Counted from the stretch's first letter, positions 1 to 8,297 are shown. The stretch: DNA of 64,000 nt from Streptomyces antioxidans (GCF_000968685.2 NZ_LAKD02000044.1:59408-123407); one strand, 5' to 3'. Numbers and translations: made by a program. Notes: a model not told the origin generated them from the letters alone.

Positions 1-768
1 CACCCGGTAGATCCGGGCCCCCAGCCAGGCCGATACGGCGGTCGTCGCGAGCGTGCCGATCAGCCGCTCCTTGACCGGCCGGTCCAGGCTCTCCCCGACG
101 AAGTCCTTGTTGGACAGCGAGACCAGCACCGGCCAGCCGGTCTCCGTCAGCTCGTCCAGCCGACGCGTCGCCTCCAGCGAGTGGCGGGTGTTCTTACCGA
201 AGTCATGGCCCGGGTCGATCATGATTCCGTCGCGCCGCACCCCCAGCCCGACGGCGCGCTCCGCGAGCTCCAGGGTGACCCGCAGGATGTCCTCCACCAC
301 GTCGTCGTAGCCGATCCGGTGCGGACGGGTGCGCGGCCGGGCCCCGCCCGCGTGGGTGCACACCAGCCCGGCGCCGTACCGGGCGGCGACCTCGGCCAGC
401 TTGGGGTCGACCCCGCCCCAGGCGTCGTTGAGCACATCCGCGCCCGCGGCGCAGACCGCCTCGCCGACCTCATGGCGCCAGGTGTCCACGCTGATCACCA
501 CGTCCGGATGGCGCCTGCGCACCTCGGCCACGAAGCCCACCGTGCGGCGCGCCTCCTCCTCGGCGCTCACCTCTTCGCCCGGTCCGGCCTTGACGCCGCC
601 GACGTCGATGATCGCGGCGCCGTCCGCGACCGCCTGCTCCACCCGGGCCAGGGCGGGCTCGTCGCGAAAGGTCGCACCCTGGTCGTAGAAGGAATCCGGC
701 GTCCGGTTCACGATCGCCATGATCACCCGGTCGTTCTCACCGAACTCACGTCGTCCCAGCCGCAGCAT
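1..768 (-). CDS. folP2: dihydropteroate synthase family protein, FolP2 type (partial, C-terminus beyond left edge)
   Basis: The reading frame begins at an ATG at 768 and stays open to base 1, so 256 codons of the N-terminal part are present. The opening MLRLGRREF is followed by MAIVNRTPDSFYDQG (the pterin-binding NxTPDSF loop), then IIDVGGVKAGPGEE, SVDTW and NDAWGG, all TIM-barrel strands of the Pterin_bind family. The SFYDQG and GGVKAGPGEE variants resemble mycobacterial FolP2 (Rv1207) more than canonical FolP. From memory, FolP2 of Mycobacterium leprae lacks dihydropteroate synthase activity, so a role in folate synthesis is uncertain. It diverges from the DivIVA-like gene across a region with an 11-bp inverted repeat. 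Confidence 0.85.
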   Translation of the reverse strand, partial: MLRLGRREFGENDRVIMAIVNRTPDSFYDQGATFRDEPALARVEQAVADGAAIIDVGGVKAGPGEEVSAEEEARRTVGFVAEVRRRHPDVVISVDTWRHEVGEAVCAAGADVLNDAWGGVDPKLAEVAARYGAGLVCTHAGGARPRTRPHRIGYDDVVEDILRVTLELAERAVGLGVRRDGIMIDPGHDFGKNTRHSLEATRRLDELTETGWPVLVSLSNKDFVGESLDRPVKERLIGTLATTAVSAWLGARIYRV

Positions 769-808
769 CGAACTTCCCTCACGTCTTCTTCCGGGTCGCG
801 GGCAGCGA

Positions 809-855
809 CGATAACTGTCAGAGGGGCATGGCACGATCGGGGCAGACAGTTATCG
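809..855. repeat. 11-bp perfect inverted repeat in divergent promoter region
   Basis: CGATAACTGTC (809-819) and GACAGTTATCG (845-855) are exact reverse complements separated by 25 bp, between the divergent folP2 and DivIVA-like genes. Each strand therefore carries GACAGTTATCG reading outwards toward its gene. This could be a pair of operator half-sites or two divergent promoter -10 regions. Confidence 0.6.
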
Positions 856-906
856 AGGCCGACGGACACAAGACTCAACCATGCATCTGACGGGGAGACG
901 ATCACC

Positions 907-1500
907 GTGTTCTTGTTCTTGCTGATCGCGCTGGTCGTGGTGGTCGGCGGGGTCACGCTCGCCGTCGTCGGCGGCGGTGACGGCCCGCTCACCGACGCGC
1001 CCCCGGACCGGCTGGGCGATCCGCTGCCCGCCGACCGGCCGCTGGCGCGCACCGATGTGGAGCGGCTGCGGCTCCCCATGACGCTGCGGGGCTACCGGAT
1101 GGCGGACGTCGACGATGTGCTGGGCCGCCTCGGCGCCGAGCTCGCCGAGCGTGACGCCCGGATCGCCGAGCTGGAGACGGCGCTCGCCGGTCCGCGCACG
1201 AGGCCCTTGTCGTCCTCCGGGCGCGGCCCCGATCCGCTGTCGGCCCCGGAGATCGACCATGGCTTCGGGCCGGGCGGCGGCCTCGAGGGCCCCGGCTCCG
1301 GCCCCGAGCGGCGCGGCTTCAAGGACGACGGCTTCGACGACGACGCCTTCGAGGGCGGCTTCAAGGACGGCGGCTTCGGCGACAGGGACTTCGAGGACAC
1401 GGGCTTCGACGCCTTCGGGCGGCGCGGCTTCAGCGGAACCGGCTTGGACGGACACGGAAACGGCTTCGAGGGCCGCGGTTACGAAGGGCATGGCGCATGA
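907..1500 (+). CDS. membrane-anchored DivIVA-domain protein
   Basis: 197 residues from a GTG preceded by GGGGAG (892-897). An N-terminal segment rich in F, L and V (residues 1-25) is one transmembrane helix. Residues about 50-95 (VERLRLPMTLRGYRMADVDD then LAERDARIAELE) match the DivIVA N-terminal LRGYRxxEVD motif plus a short coiled coil. The C-terminal 70 residues are low complexity, with repeated Gly-Phe and Asp-Asp units. DivIVA proteins mark curved membrane and guide polar growth; this small anchored form resembles M. tuberculosis Rv1209, also beside folP2 and tag. It overlaps tag by ATGA. Confidence 0.7.
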   Translation: MFLFLLIALVVVVGGVTLAVVGGGDGPLTDAPPDRLGDPLPADRPLARTDVERLRLPMTLRGYRMADVDDVLGRLGAELAERDARIAELETALAGPRTRPLSSSGRGPDPLSAPEIDHGFGPGGGLEGPGSGPERRGFKDDGFDDDAFEGGFKDGGFGDRDFEDTGFDAFGRRGFSGTGLDGHGNGFEGRGYEGHGA

Positions 1501-2105
1501 GCGAGCAGGGTGTGGTCGAGGGGCCGGACGGTCTGCCGCGCTGTCCCTGGGGCCTGGAGAGCGAGACCATGGCCGACTACCGCGTCTACCACGACACGGA
1601 GTGGGGCCGCCCGGTCCACGGCGATGACGCGCTCTATGAGCGGGTCTCCCTGGAGGCGTTCCAGTCGGGGCTGTCCTGGCTCACGATCCTGCGCCGCAGG
1701 GAGGGGTTCCGGGCCGCCTTCGCCGACTTCTCGATCAAGAAGGTCGCTGAGTTCACCGAGGCCGACGAGGAGCGGCTGCTCGCCGACCCCGGCATCATCC
1801 GCAACCGCGCCAAGATCGCCGCCACGATCGCCAACGCCCGCGCCGCGGTGGCGCTCGCGCCCGGCGAGCTGAGCGAGCTGATCTGGTCCCACGCCCCGGC
1901 GCCCGACGGCCGCCCGGTGCCGCGGACCTTCGCCGATGTCCCCGCGATCACCCCGGAGTCCACGGCCCTCAGCCGCGACCTCAAGAAGCGCGGCTTCCGC
2001 TTCGTCGGCCCCACCACGGCGTACGCGCTGATGCAGGCATGCGGCCTGGTCAACGACCATCTGGCGGACTGCCATGTCCGTGACGCGGTCCGCGACGCGG
2101 TCTGA
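1497..2105 (+). CDS. tag: DNA-3-methyladenine glycosylase I
   Basis: 202 residues, typical of Tag. The enzyme excises 3-methyladenine from alkylated DNA, starting base excision repair. The zinc-snap residues are visible: Cys16 in RCPWG, His32 in VYHDTEWG, then His188 and Cys192 in NDHLADC. The SLEAFQSGLSWLTILRRRE block and the catalytic-region glutamates are intact. The start overlaps the stop of the preceding DivIVA-like gene (ATGA), indicating translational coupling. The same pairing occurs in mycobacteria (Rv1209-Rv1210, from memory). Confidence 0.95.
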   Translation: MSEQGVVEGPDGLPRCPWGLESETMADYRVYHDTEWGRPVHGDDALYERVSLEAFQSGLSWLTILRRREGFRAAFADFSIKKVAEFTEADEERLLADPGIIRNRAKIAATIANARAAVALAPGELSELIWSHAPAPDGRPVPRTFADVPAITPESTALSRDLKKRGFRFVGPTTAYALMQACGLVNDHLADCHVRDAVRDAV

Positions 2106-2189
2106 GCGCCCCGGCCGCCGACGGCCGGTGGCCAAAGCGGCCGGGGCCAATGCCGGGGCCGGATCAGGGGCGGCGGCCGGGCCGGTCGC

Positions 2190-2996
2190 TCAGCGCCCGG
2201 TGAACCTCGGCCTCTCCTTGTTCACGAACGCGTTCACCGCGATCGCGTGGTCGTCCGAGGCCCCCGCGCGGCGCTGCAGCTCGTCCTCCATGGCCAGGGC
2301 CTCGGTGAGGGTGTGGCCCGCGGCGAAGGCCATGGACTCCTTGATCGCCGCATAGGCCGCGGTGGGGCCCTCGGCCAGCCGCCGGGCGAACGCCGCCGCC
2401 TCGGCGGCCAGCTCCCCGGCCGGGACCACCCGGTGGGCGATGCCCAGGCCAAGCGCCTCCTGGGCGTCGATGGTGCGCGGGAAGAGCAGCAGATCCGCCG
2501 CCCGGCCGTAGCCGATCAGCCGCTGAAGGGTCCAGGAGACGCCCGAGTCGGCGGTCAGCGCGACCCCGGCGAAGGAGGTGTTGAAGGAGGCGGTGTCGGC
2601 GACGATCCGGTAGTCGGCGGCGAAGGCGAAGCCCGCCCCGGCGCCCGCCGCGACCCCGTTGACCGCGGCGACCACCGGCTTCGGCATCCCGGCGATCGTG
2701 GTGACGATCGGGTTGTAGTGCAGTGCCACCGTGCTCATGGTCGAGCCCTCGCCGGTGCCGGCGCGGTCGGCGGCCAGCAGTCCGATGTGCTCCTTGAGGT
2801 CCTGGCCGACGCAGAAGGCGCGCGGCCCGGAGCCGGTGAGCAGCACCGCCCGTACCGCCGGGCTCTCCGCGGCCTCCAGCAGCGCGTCGCGCAGCGCCTC
2901 CTTGGTGTCGATGTTCAGGGCGTTCATCGCGTCGGGACGATTCAGCGTGATCGTCGCGAGACCCTCGGTGAGGTCGTAGAGCACGGTGTCGGCCAT
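2190..2996 (-). CDS. enoyl-CoA hydratase/isomerase family protein (PaaG-like)
   Basis: 268 residues with the crotonase fold. RAFCVGQDLKEH (oxyanion-hole strand, near 75-90) and NGVAAGAGAGFAFAADYRI (near 115-135) are the diagnostic blocks. At the catalytic loop the sequence is ALTADSGVSW, with Asp where classical hydratases have Glu; this matches the PaaG/PaaB ring 1,2-epoxyphenylacetyl-CoA isomerase subgroup, although no other paa genes lie nearby. The product likely acts on a soluble acyl-CoA in beta-oxidation or aromatic catabolism. It is transcribed away from the DUF3117 gene; a possible TetR-type operator lies upstream at 3139-3156. Confidence 0.85.
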   Translation of the reverse strand: MADTVLYDLTEGLATITLNRPDAMNALNIDTKEALRDALLEAAESPAVRAVLLTGSGPRAFCVGQDLKEHIGLLAADRAGTGEGSTMSTVALHYNPIVTTIAGMPKPVVAAVNGVAAGAGAGFAFAADYRIVADTASFNTSFAGVALTADSGVSWTLQRLIGYGRAADLLLFPRTIDAQEALGLGIAHRVVPAGELAAEAAAFARRLAEGPTAAYAAIKESMAFAAGHTLTEALAMEDELQRRAGASDDHAIAVNAFVNKERPRFTGR

Positions 2997-3351
2997 GGCG
3001 GTCCTCCGGCGGTCGGGCGAGGCGGTCGGGCGGCTCGGGCTGCGGCCGCACGGCGGGCCCGGGAGGGGGCCCGCCGCGGCGGTCAGCGCACAGCATGCCG
3101 GAGATCACGACCGACCGACATGTGACCTGCGTCAAAGAACCGACCCTTCGTTCGGTGACGGCGGGCGTACGTTACCGCGATCCCCTCCCCGAATTGAGTG
3201 GTTTTGGGGGAACGCCTCGCGCAGGCGTTGCCGACCGATGTTGGTCATCGGGTCGTGCCATGCGGGATAATGAAGGGGAAGCAACGTGTTCGATGCCGGT
3301 GACACCTGGGTTGTCGGCTGCGATGAGCTGGTTTCAGGAAGGGGAACGAGC
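2997..3351. promoter_or_regulatory. divergent intergenic region with candidate promoter and operator
   Basis: 355 bp without a gene. ACCGACCCTTCGTTCGGT (3139-3156) is an imperfect palindrome resembling ACCGA...TCGGT operators of acyl-CoA-responsive TetR regulators. GATAAT at 3266-3271, with TTGGTC at 3241-3246, could be a vegetative promoter for the DUF3117 gene, although the 19-bp spacing is long. No RNA gene was recognised. Confidence 0.35.
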
Positions 3352-3519
3352 ATGGCGGCCATGAAGCCGCGGACGGGCGACGGCCCGCTCGAGGTGACCA
3401 AGGAGGGGCGGGGCATCGTCATGCGCGTTCCGCTCGAAGGCGGCGGTCGGCTCGTCGTCGAGCTGACACCGGACGAGGCCGACGCCCTCGGCGACGCCCT
3501 GAAGAAGGTCGTCGGCTGA
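3352..3519 (+). CDS. DUF3117 family protein (55 aa)
   Basis: A 55-residue protein starting MAAMKPRTGDGP and ending ALGDALKKVVG, with a GGAAGGGG ribosome-binding site about 7 nt upstream. The family is short, nearly invariant in actinobacteria and of unknown function; the M. tuberculosis member is Rv1211 (from memory), also close to tag. The second half (RLVVELTPDEADALGDAL) is a predicted strand plus acidic helix. The protein is soluble with no signal peptide. Two very strong hairpins follow the stop codon. Confidence 0.9.
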   Translation: MAAMKPRTGDGPLEVTKEGRGIVMRVPLEGGGRLVVELTPDEADALGDALKKVVG

Positions 3520-3544
3520 CGGCTTGCGGCCCACCATCACCCGC

Positions 3545-3593
3545 GCGCTGCCCCGGCGGCCGGTACCTGACGTACCGGCCGCCGGGGCAGCGC
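3545..3593. terminator. strong hairpin 1, 22-bp perfect stem
   Basis: Arms at 3545-3566 and 3572-3593 are exact reverse complements, starting GCGCTGCCCC and ending GGGGCAGCGC, with the loop CTGAC. It lies between the convergent DUF3117 and O-methyltransferase genes and is likely a bidirectional terminator without a long T-tract, as usual in streptomycetes. Confidence 0.75.
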
Positions 3594-3607
3594 TCGTACG
3601 GGGTTCC

Positions 3608-3655
3608 GGCGGAACGGTCCGAACGGCCGGGAACGGCCGTTCGGACCGTTCCGCC
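3608..3655. terminator. strong hairpin 2, 22-bp perfect stem
   Basis: Arms at 3608-3629 and 3634-3655 are exact reverse complements with a GGAA loop; the core is CGGAACGGTCCGAACGG. It follows the first hairpin by 14 bp, giving two consecutive long stems between convergent genes. GTTCGGGCGGTTCC just downstream repeats part of the arm. Confidence 0.7.
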
Positions 3656-3730
3656 GCTGACCGTTCGGGCGGTTCCGGCCGCGGGATGCGGCCCGGCCGC
3701 GGGGGTTCGGCCCCGCTTGACCGTGAAGGC

Positions 3731-4396
3731 TCAGCCCCGCTTGACCGCGCAGAGCAGGCCGTCGCCGACCGGCAGCAGGGACGACTGGAGCACGGTGGAC
3801 TCCCGCACGGTCCGCAGCAGCTCGCGCACCCGCAGTACCTCCGTGGGCTGGGCCGCGGAGTCCACGGTCCGCCCGTTGGCGAAGACCCCCTCGAAGCAGA
3901 CCAGCCCGCCGGGCCGCAGCAGCCGCAACGATTCGGCGAGGTAGTCCAGGCACTCCTGCCGGTCGCCGTCGCAGAAGACCAGGTCGTATCCGCCGTCGGC
4001 CAGCCGGGGCAGGACGTCGAGGGCGCGGCCGGGGATGAAGCGCGCCCGGTTCCCGGTGAACCCGGCCGTGCGGAACGCCTGCCGGGCGAACTGCTGCATC
4101 TCCGGTTCGGTGTCCACGGTGGTCAGCACGCCGTCCGGGCGCATTCCGCGCAGCAGGTGGATTCCGGAGACGCCGGTCCCGGTGCCGATCTCGGCGACGA
4201 CCTTGGCGTCGGCGGTGGCAGCGAGCAGCCGCAGCGCGGCGCCGGTGCCCGCGGACACCGAGCGCAGCCCTGCTTCCCGGGCCCGGTCACGGGCCCAGTG
4301 AAGGGCTTCGTCCTCGGCGACAAACGCGTCGGCGAACGCCCAGCTCGTCTGCCGGTTGCCGGTAATGACCCTCTCCTGTCCCCGTAGTTGGCGCAA
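3731..4396 (-). CDS. class I SAM-dependent O-methyltransferase
   Basis: About 221 residues of the Methyltransf_3 (catechol/caffeoyl-CoA O-methyltransferase) type. VAEIGTGTGVSGIHLL is SAM motif I, VDTEPEMQQFA the acidic ribose loop, and YDLVFCDGD the metal-binding Asp loop. The end, SSLLPVGDGLLCAVKRG, is standard for the family. The substrate is unknown. It sits divergently beside the sigma/anti-sigma operon, as does Rv1220c beside sigE in M. tuberculosis (from memory). The TTG at 4396 lacks a clear ribosome-binding site; GGAGAGG sits just before an in-frame ATT at 4366 (protein ITGNRQTSWAF), so the true start may be shorter and non-canonical. Confidence 0.85.
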   Translation of the reverse strand: MRQLRGQERVITGNRQTSWAFADAFVAEDEALHWARDRAREAGLRSVSAGTGAALRLLAATADAKVVAEIGTGTGVSGIHLLRGMRPDGVLTTVDTEPEMQQFARQAFRTAGFTGNRARFIPGRALDVLPRLADGGYDLVFCDGDRQECLDYLAESLRLLRPGGLVCFEGVFANGRTVDSAAQPTEVLRVRELLRTVRESTVLQSSLLPVGDGLLCAVKRG

Positions 4397-4420
4397 CGGT
4401 GACTGTATCCGCTGCGCACG

Positions 4421-4446
4421 GGAACCCGCAGATGGGACCAGGCGTT
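4421..4446 (+). promoter_or_regulatory. candidate ECF-sigma promoter upstream of the sigma factor gene
   Basis: GGAAC (4421-4425), 17 bp, then CGTT (4443-4446) matches the generic ECF sigma -35/-10 pattern (GGAAC, 16-17 bp, CGTT/GTT). It lies about 80 bp before the chosen start of the sigma factor gene, suggesting autoregulation. Inference from the motif only. Confidence 0.5.
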
Positions 4447-4526
4447 GTAAAAGCCGGGGGGACTGTATGGATCACGACCAAATGCAGGTCAAAAATGCTT
4501 ATCCGGAGCTAACGGGCGAGGTGGAT

Positions 4527-5357
4527 ATGGTAGGGGCTCTACTGGAGACCACCAGAGCCGACAGGGGAGGTGCGGCTGCGGCCGGTGACCGGCGAGTGCT
4601 GAGGCGCTTCCGCAGGTCAGTGGGCGAGCCGAAATCCGTGACCAACACCGCTGACCGTTCTCACCCCCGTAGCCCGAAGGGCACGGGAGGTGCGCCCCTC
4701 GCCGAGCCCGCCACCACCGCGACCTTCGCCACGGATGCGGACGCGGCGTGGACGCCTCCCACCTGGGAGGAGATCGTCAGCACTCACAGCGCACGGGTGT
4801 ACCGCCTCGCCTACCGGCTCACCGGTAACCAGCACGACGCCGAGGATCTCACCCAGGAGGTGTTCGTCCGCGTCTTCCGCTCGCTGTCGACGTACACCCC
4901 TGGCACCTTCGAGGGCTGGCTGCACCGCATCACCACCAATCTCTTCCTCGACATGGTCCGCCGCCGGCAGCGCATCCGCTTCGACGCGCTCGGCGAGGAC
5001 GCGGCGGAGCGGCTCCCCAGCCGCGAGCCCTCTCCCCAGCAGCACTTCAACGACACCCACTTCGACGCGGATGTGCAGCAGGCGCTGGACACCCTCGCCC
5101 CGGAGTTCCGCGCCGCCGTGGTGCTCTGTGACATCGAGGGGCTGTCGTACGAGGAGATCGCGGCCACCCTGGGTGTCAAGCTGGGCACCGTGCGCAGCCG
5201 TATCCACCGCGGCCGCTCGCATCTGCGCAAGGCGCTGCAGCACCGCGCCCCCGCGGCGCGGGGCGGGCAGCAGCAAGGCGGGCAGCAGCAAGAGGTCACC
5301 ACGGTGGCTCCGGGCGGCACGGTCCCCCGGCTGAGCGGGGAGGTCGGAATCGCGTGA
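4527..5357 (+). CDS. sigE: ECF RNA polymerase sigma factor (mycobacterial SigE type)
   Basis: 276 residues from the ATG at 4527 with GAGGTGG just upstream; an ATG at 4467 with GGGGGG upstream would add 20 residues. Region 2 is SARVYRLAYRLTGNQHDAED then LTQEVFVRVF; the region 2.4 segment is LHRITTNLFLDMVRR. Region 4 is LSYEEIAATLGVKLGTVRSR, a helix-turn-helix. The order sigma, zinc anti-sigma, HtrA protease, TatB is that of M. tuberculosis sigE-rseA-htrA-tatB, so this is the likely envelope-stress sigma factor; it is not the sigE/cseBC system of S. coelicolor despite the shared name. The C-terminus has a Gln-rich tail. Confidence 0.9.
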   Translation: MVGALLETTRADRGGAAAAGDRRVLRRFRRSVGEPKSVTNTADRSHPRSPKGTGGAPLAEPATTATFATDADAAWTPPTWEEIVSTHSARVYRLAYRLTGNQHDAEDLTQEVFVRVFRSLSTYTPGTFEGWLHRITTNLFLDMVRRRQRIRFDALGEDAAERLPSREPSPQQHFNDTHFDADVQQALDTLAPEFRAAVVLCDIEGLSYEEIAATLGVKLGTVRSRIHRGRSHLRKALQHRAPAARGGQQQGGQQQEVTTVAPGGTVPRLSGEVGIA

Positions 5358-6286
5358 CCCGATCAGGCGGTCCGTCCCCCGCCGAGCAGCATCTCGGCGA
5401 CCGCCTTGCGGCTCTGGTCGACGGTGAGCTCGGGCATGACGCGCGGGAGCGCGTCCTCGCCCACCTCGCCACCTGCTGCAAGTGCAAGGCGGAGGCCGAT
5501 GCCCAGCGTCGGCTGAAAAACGTGTTCGCCCAGACGGCGCCCCCGGCACCGTCGGAGGGCTTTCTGGCCCGTCTCCAGGGCCTGCCCGCCGCGGGCGGCG
5601 ATGACGGCATGGGCGGCTCCCCCTTCGGTGGCCCGGGCGTCTTCGCCCCGCGCGATCTGCGCGGCGGGCCGCGGGACGTGCGCGAGCTGCGCGATGTCCG
5701 GGAGCCGGAGGAGAGACGGGAGCGGGCGTTCGCCTTCGTGCCCGCGATGCCCCCCGGCACCGCGATCGCACCGGCGGCGTCGGCCCGTGCCTCGCGTCAG
5801 CGCGGCTTCCGGATCCATGAGGTCGAGCGCCCCGCCCCGCGCCGTAGGTTCGCCTTCGCGGCGGCCGGAGCGGTCTCCCTGGCGGCCTTCGCGCTCGGCG
5901 CGGCCCTGCCGCTGGACGCGGCGGTCGACCCCCCGGGCGCCGCCAATTCGGCCGACGGCGCCGACACCGCGGTCTCCCCGGCGAGCGTCGCCGACACCGC
6001 TGTGAACGCGGGCGTGCGGGAGCGCACCCGCCGTGAGGTGGGCCTGCTGGCCACCCCGGCCTCCAGTACGGGCGCCCCGTCCCCGACGGCCACCCCGTAC
6101 CCGCCGTCCCTGCGCCAGCCGGTGGCGGCGCTGAACCCGCTGATACAGCCGATCCTGTCGGTCACGGAGCTGCTGCGGACGTCGAACTCCACACCTCCGG
6201 CCCCCCGGCCGACCCAGCTGGAGGCCCCGCCCGGGCCCGCGTCCGGCGGCTCGCCGTACCTCGGGGTCAGCGCGCCCCCGAAGTAG
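5354..6286 (+). CDS. rseA: zinc-binding membrane anti-sigma factor (RseA-like)
   Basis: 310 residues from a GTG overlapping the sigma factor stop (GTGA). Residues 1-60 hold the anti-sigma zinc motif His37-x3-Cys41-x2-Cys44 in AHLATCCKCKAEAD (zf-HC2/ZAS). A long linker follows, then a hydrophobic segment (FAFAAAGAVSLAAFALGAAL, near 165-185) able to cross the membrane, and a Pro/Thr/Ala-rich outer region. It should hold the upstream sigma factor inactive at the membrane until released. The overlap keeps the two products in balance. Confidence 0.85.
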   Translation: MTRSGGPSPAEQHLGDRLAALVDGELGHDARERVLAHLATCCKCKAEADAQRRLKNVFAQTAPPAPSEGFLARLQGLPAAGGDDGMGGSPFGGPGVFAPRDLRGGPRDVRELRDVREPEERRERAFAFVPAMPPGTAIAPAASARASRQRGFRIHEVERPAPRRRFAFAAAGAVSLAAFALGAALPLDAAVDPPGAANSADGADTAVSPASVADTAVNAGVRERTRREVGLLATPASSTGAPSPTATPYPPSLRQPVAALNPLIQPILSVTELLRTSNSTPPAPRPTQLEAPPGPASGGSPYLGVSAPPK

Positions 6287-6488
6287 CGCGGAAGCGGTAC
6301 GACGGCGATCACGGCGTCGCGTTTCCGGCCGCCCGTGTCTTCGCCGTTCATGACGGGGTCTTCTCGTCCGCCCTGCGCGGGCGCCGATGGACCTGATTGA
6401 ATCGCCTCCGGGCAGCGCGACCCGGAGGCGGCGACGTATGCCCCGGACGGGTGCGGTCCCTGCCCGTCTGCGGGAACTTGGGGAGATC

Positions 6489-8198
6489 ATGGACGAGCCG
6501 AGGGCCCCCGGGCCCAAGCCGAAGCCGAGGTGGTGGAGCCGCCCGGCCGCCGCACGACCCGACGACCGGCCGGACGACGCGGCGGAGGGTGCCGAGGAGC
6601 GTACGGGGCCGGCAGCGGCGCAGCTGGCGCCGGAGCCGGTGGACGCCCCCGCGGAGGGTCCGGCGCCCGAGGAGCGGGCGCCCCGGCCGTTGCATGAGCC
6701 CGACCCGTACAGCACCCCGCCCTATGGCGGCCCGGGGCCCTGGGCCCCGGCCCCGCCCGTTCAGCATCCGGTGACGACCCCCGCGCAGGGCACCCATGTC
6801 CCGCCCGGGATGGCCCAGACGCCTCACCAGGCGCCCGGGATGACCCCGCCCCACGGCACCACCGTGCCGACCGCCGCGGGGCCCGTACCGGGCCAGAGCG
6901 CGCCGCCGCAGCACCCCGGGATGACCCCGCCGCACGGCACCCAGCTGCCTCCGGGCCCCGGAGAGCCCCACCACAGCCACCAGGCCGTCCCCACGGCGCA
7001 GCCCGCCCAGGGCGCCCAGTGGGGCGGTTACGACCCCTGGACCGTGGTTCCGCCGCCCACCGGGCGCGAGCGCGAGCGGAAGACCGTCTCGCGCCGCGGC
7101 GCCTGGATCGCCGTACTGCTGATCGCCCTGGTCGCGGGGTGCCTCGGCGGCGGTATCGGCGCCTACGCGGAGCGGGAGCACGCCTCCGGGGGCGTCGATG
7201 TGAAGCTGCCGCAGGCCCCGGTCGAGAAGGAGGCCAGGTCCCCGGGCAGTGTCGCCGGAATCGCCGCCAGGTCGCTGCCCGGCGTGGTGACCATCCATGT
7301 GCGCGGCAGTGCGGAGGAGGGCACCGGCACCGGCTTCATCCTCGACAAGCGGGGCCACATCCTCACCAATAACCATGTCGTCCAGCCCGCCGGTACGGGC
7401 GGCGACATATCGGTGACCTTCAACGGCGGCCAGGACGCCAAGGCCCAGGTGATCGGCCGGGACACCGGGTACGACCTCGCGGTGATCAAGGTCGACCGCG
7501 TCTCCGGGCTCACCCCGCTGCCGCTGGGCAACTCCGACTCCGTGCGCGTCGGCGACCCCGTCGTGGCCATCGGCGCCCCCTTCGACCTGGCGGGCACGGT
7601 CACCTCCGGGATCATCAGCGCCAAGGAGCGCCCCATCACCGCGGGCGGCGAGAAGGAGGACGGCAGCGACGTCAGCTATGTCGACGCGCTGCAGACCGAT
7701 GCCCCGATCAACCCGGGCAACTCCGGCGGCCCCCTGGTCGACCGCAAGGGGCGGGTCATCGGGATCAACAGCGCGATCCGGGCGGCCGACGACGGCTCGG
7801 GGCTCGGCGGCGCCCAGGGCGGCAGCATCGGCCTGGGCTTCGCCATCCCGATCAACCAGGGCAAGCGGGTCGCTGAGGAGCTGATCAACACGGGGAAGGC
7901 CACCCATCCGGTCATCGGCGTCACCCTCGACATGAGCTACACGGGCGACGGCGCCCGGGTGAACACCAAGGGCGCGGGTGGCGGTGCGCCGGTCACCGCG
8001 GGCGGCCCCGGCGACAAGGCGGGGATCGAGCCCGGTGACGTGATCACGGAGGTGGACGGCGTACGGGTGCACAGCGGCCAGGAGCTGATCGTGAAGATCC
8101 GCAGCCACCGCCCCGGGGACCGGCTCGAGCTCACCGTCAGGCGCGACGGCAAGGAGCGTCCCGCGGAGCTGACCCTGGGCTCGGCGAGCACCGGCTGA
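6489..8198 (+). CDS. htrA: membrane-anchored HtrA/DegP-like serine protease with PDZ domain
   Basis: 569 residues from the ATG at 6489 (GGGGAG upstream); an in-frame ATG at 6387 would add 34. Residues 1-200 are a Pro-rich cytoplasmic tail with MTPPHGT repeats. AWIAVLLIALVAGCLGGG (near 205-225) is the membrane helix. The trypsin-like domain shows the full triad: His296 (ILTNNHVV), Asp329 (GYDLAVIKV) and Ser412 (NPGNSGGPL). The end (near 480-560) is a PDZ domain (KAGIEPGDVITEVDGVRV). It degrades or refolds misfolded exported protein and is paired with the sigma/anti-sigma genes upstream. Confidence 0.92.
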   Translation: MDEPRAPGPKPKPRWWSRPAAARPDDRPDDAAEGAEERTGPAAAQLAPEPVDAPAEGPAPEERAPRPLHEPDPYSTPPYGGPGPWAPAPPVQHPVTTPAQGTHVPPGMAQTPHQAPGMTPPHGTTVPTAAGPVPGQSAPPQHPGMTPPHGTQLPPGPGEPHHSHQAVPTAQPAQGAQWGGYDPWTVVPPPTGRERERKTVSRRGAWIAVLLIALVAGCLGGGIGAYAEREHASGGVDVKLPQAPVEKEARSPGSVAGIAARSLPGVVTIHVRGSAEEGTGTGFILDKRGHILTNNHVVQPAGTGGDISVTFNGGQDAKAQVIGRDTGYDLAVIKVDRVSGLTPLPLGNSDSVRVGDPVVAIGAPFDLAGTVTSGIISAKERPITAGGEKEDGSDVSYVDALQTDAPINPGNSGGPLVDRKGRVIGINSAIRAADDGSGLGGAQGGSIGLGFAIPINQGKRVAEELINTGKATHPVIGVTLDMSYTGDGARVNTKGAGGGAPVTAGGPGDKAGIEPGDVITEVDGVRVHSGQELIVKIRSHRPGDRLELTVRRDGKERPAELTLGSASTG

Positions 8199-8297
8199 CG
8201 CCCGTTGTTGGCCCGGCCGTCTCCCGCGCCGACCCCACCGCCAGGTACGGTATTGAGTGGCCCAGGCCGGGGCCCAGACGTCTTGAGGAGCTGCAAG

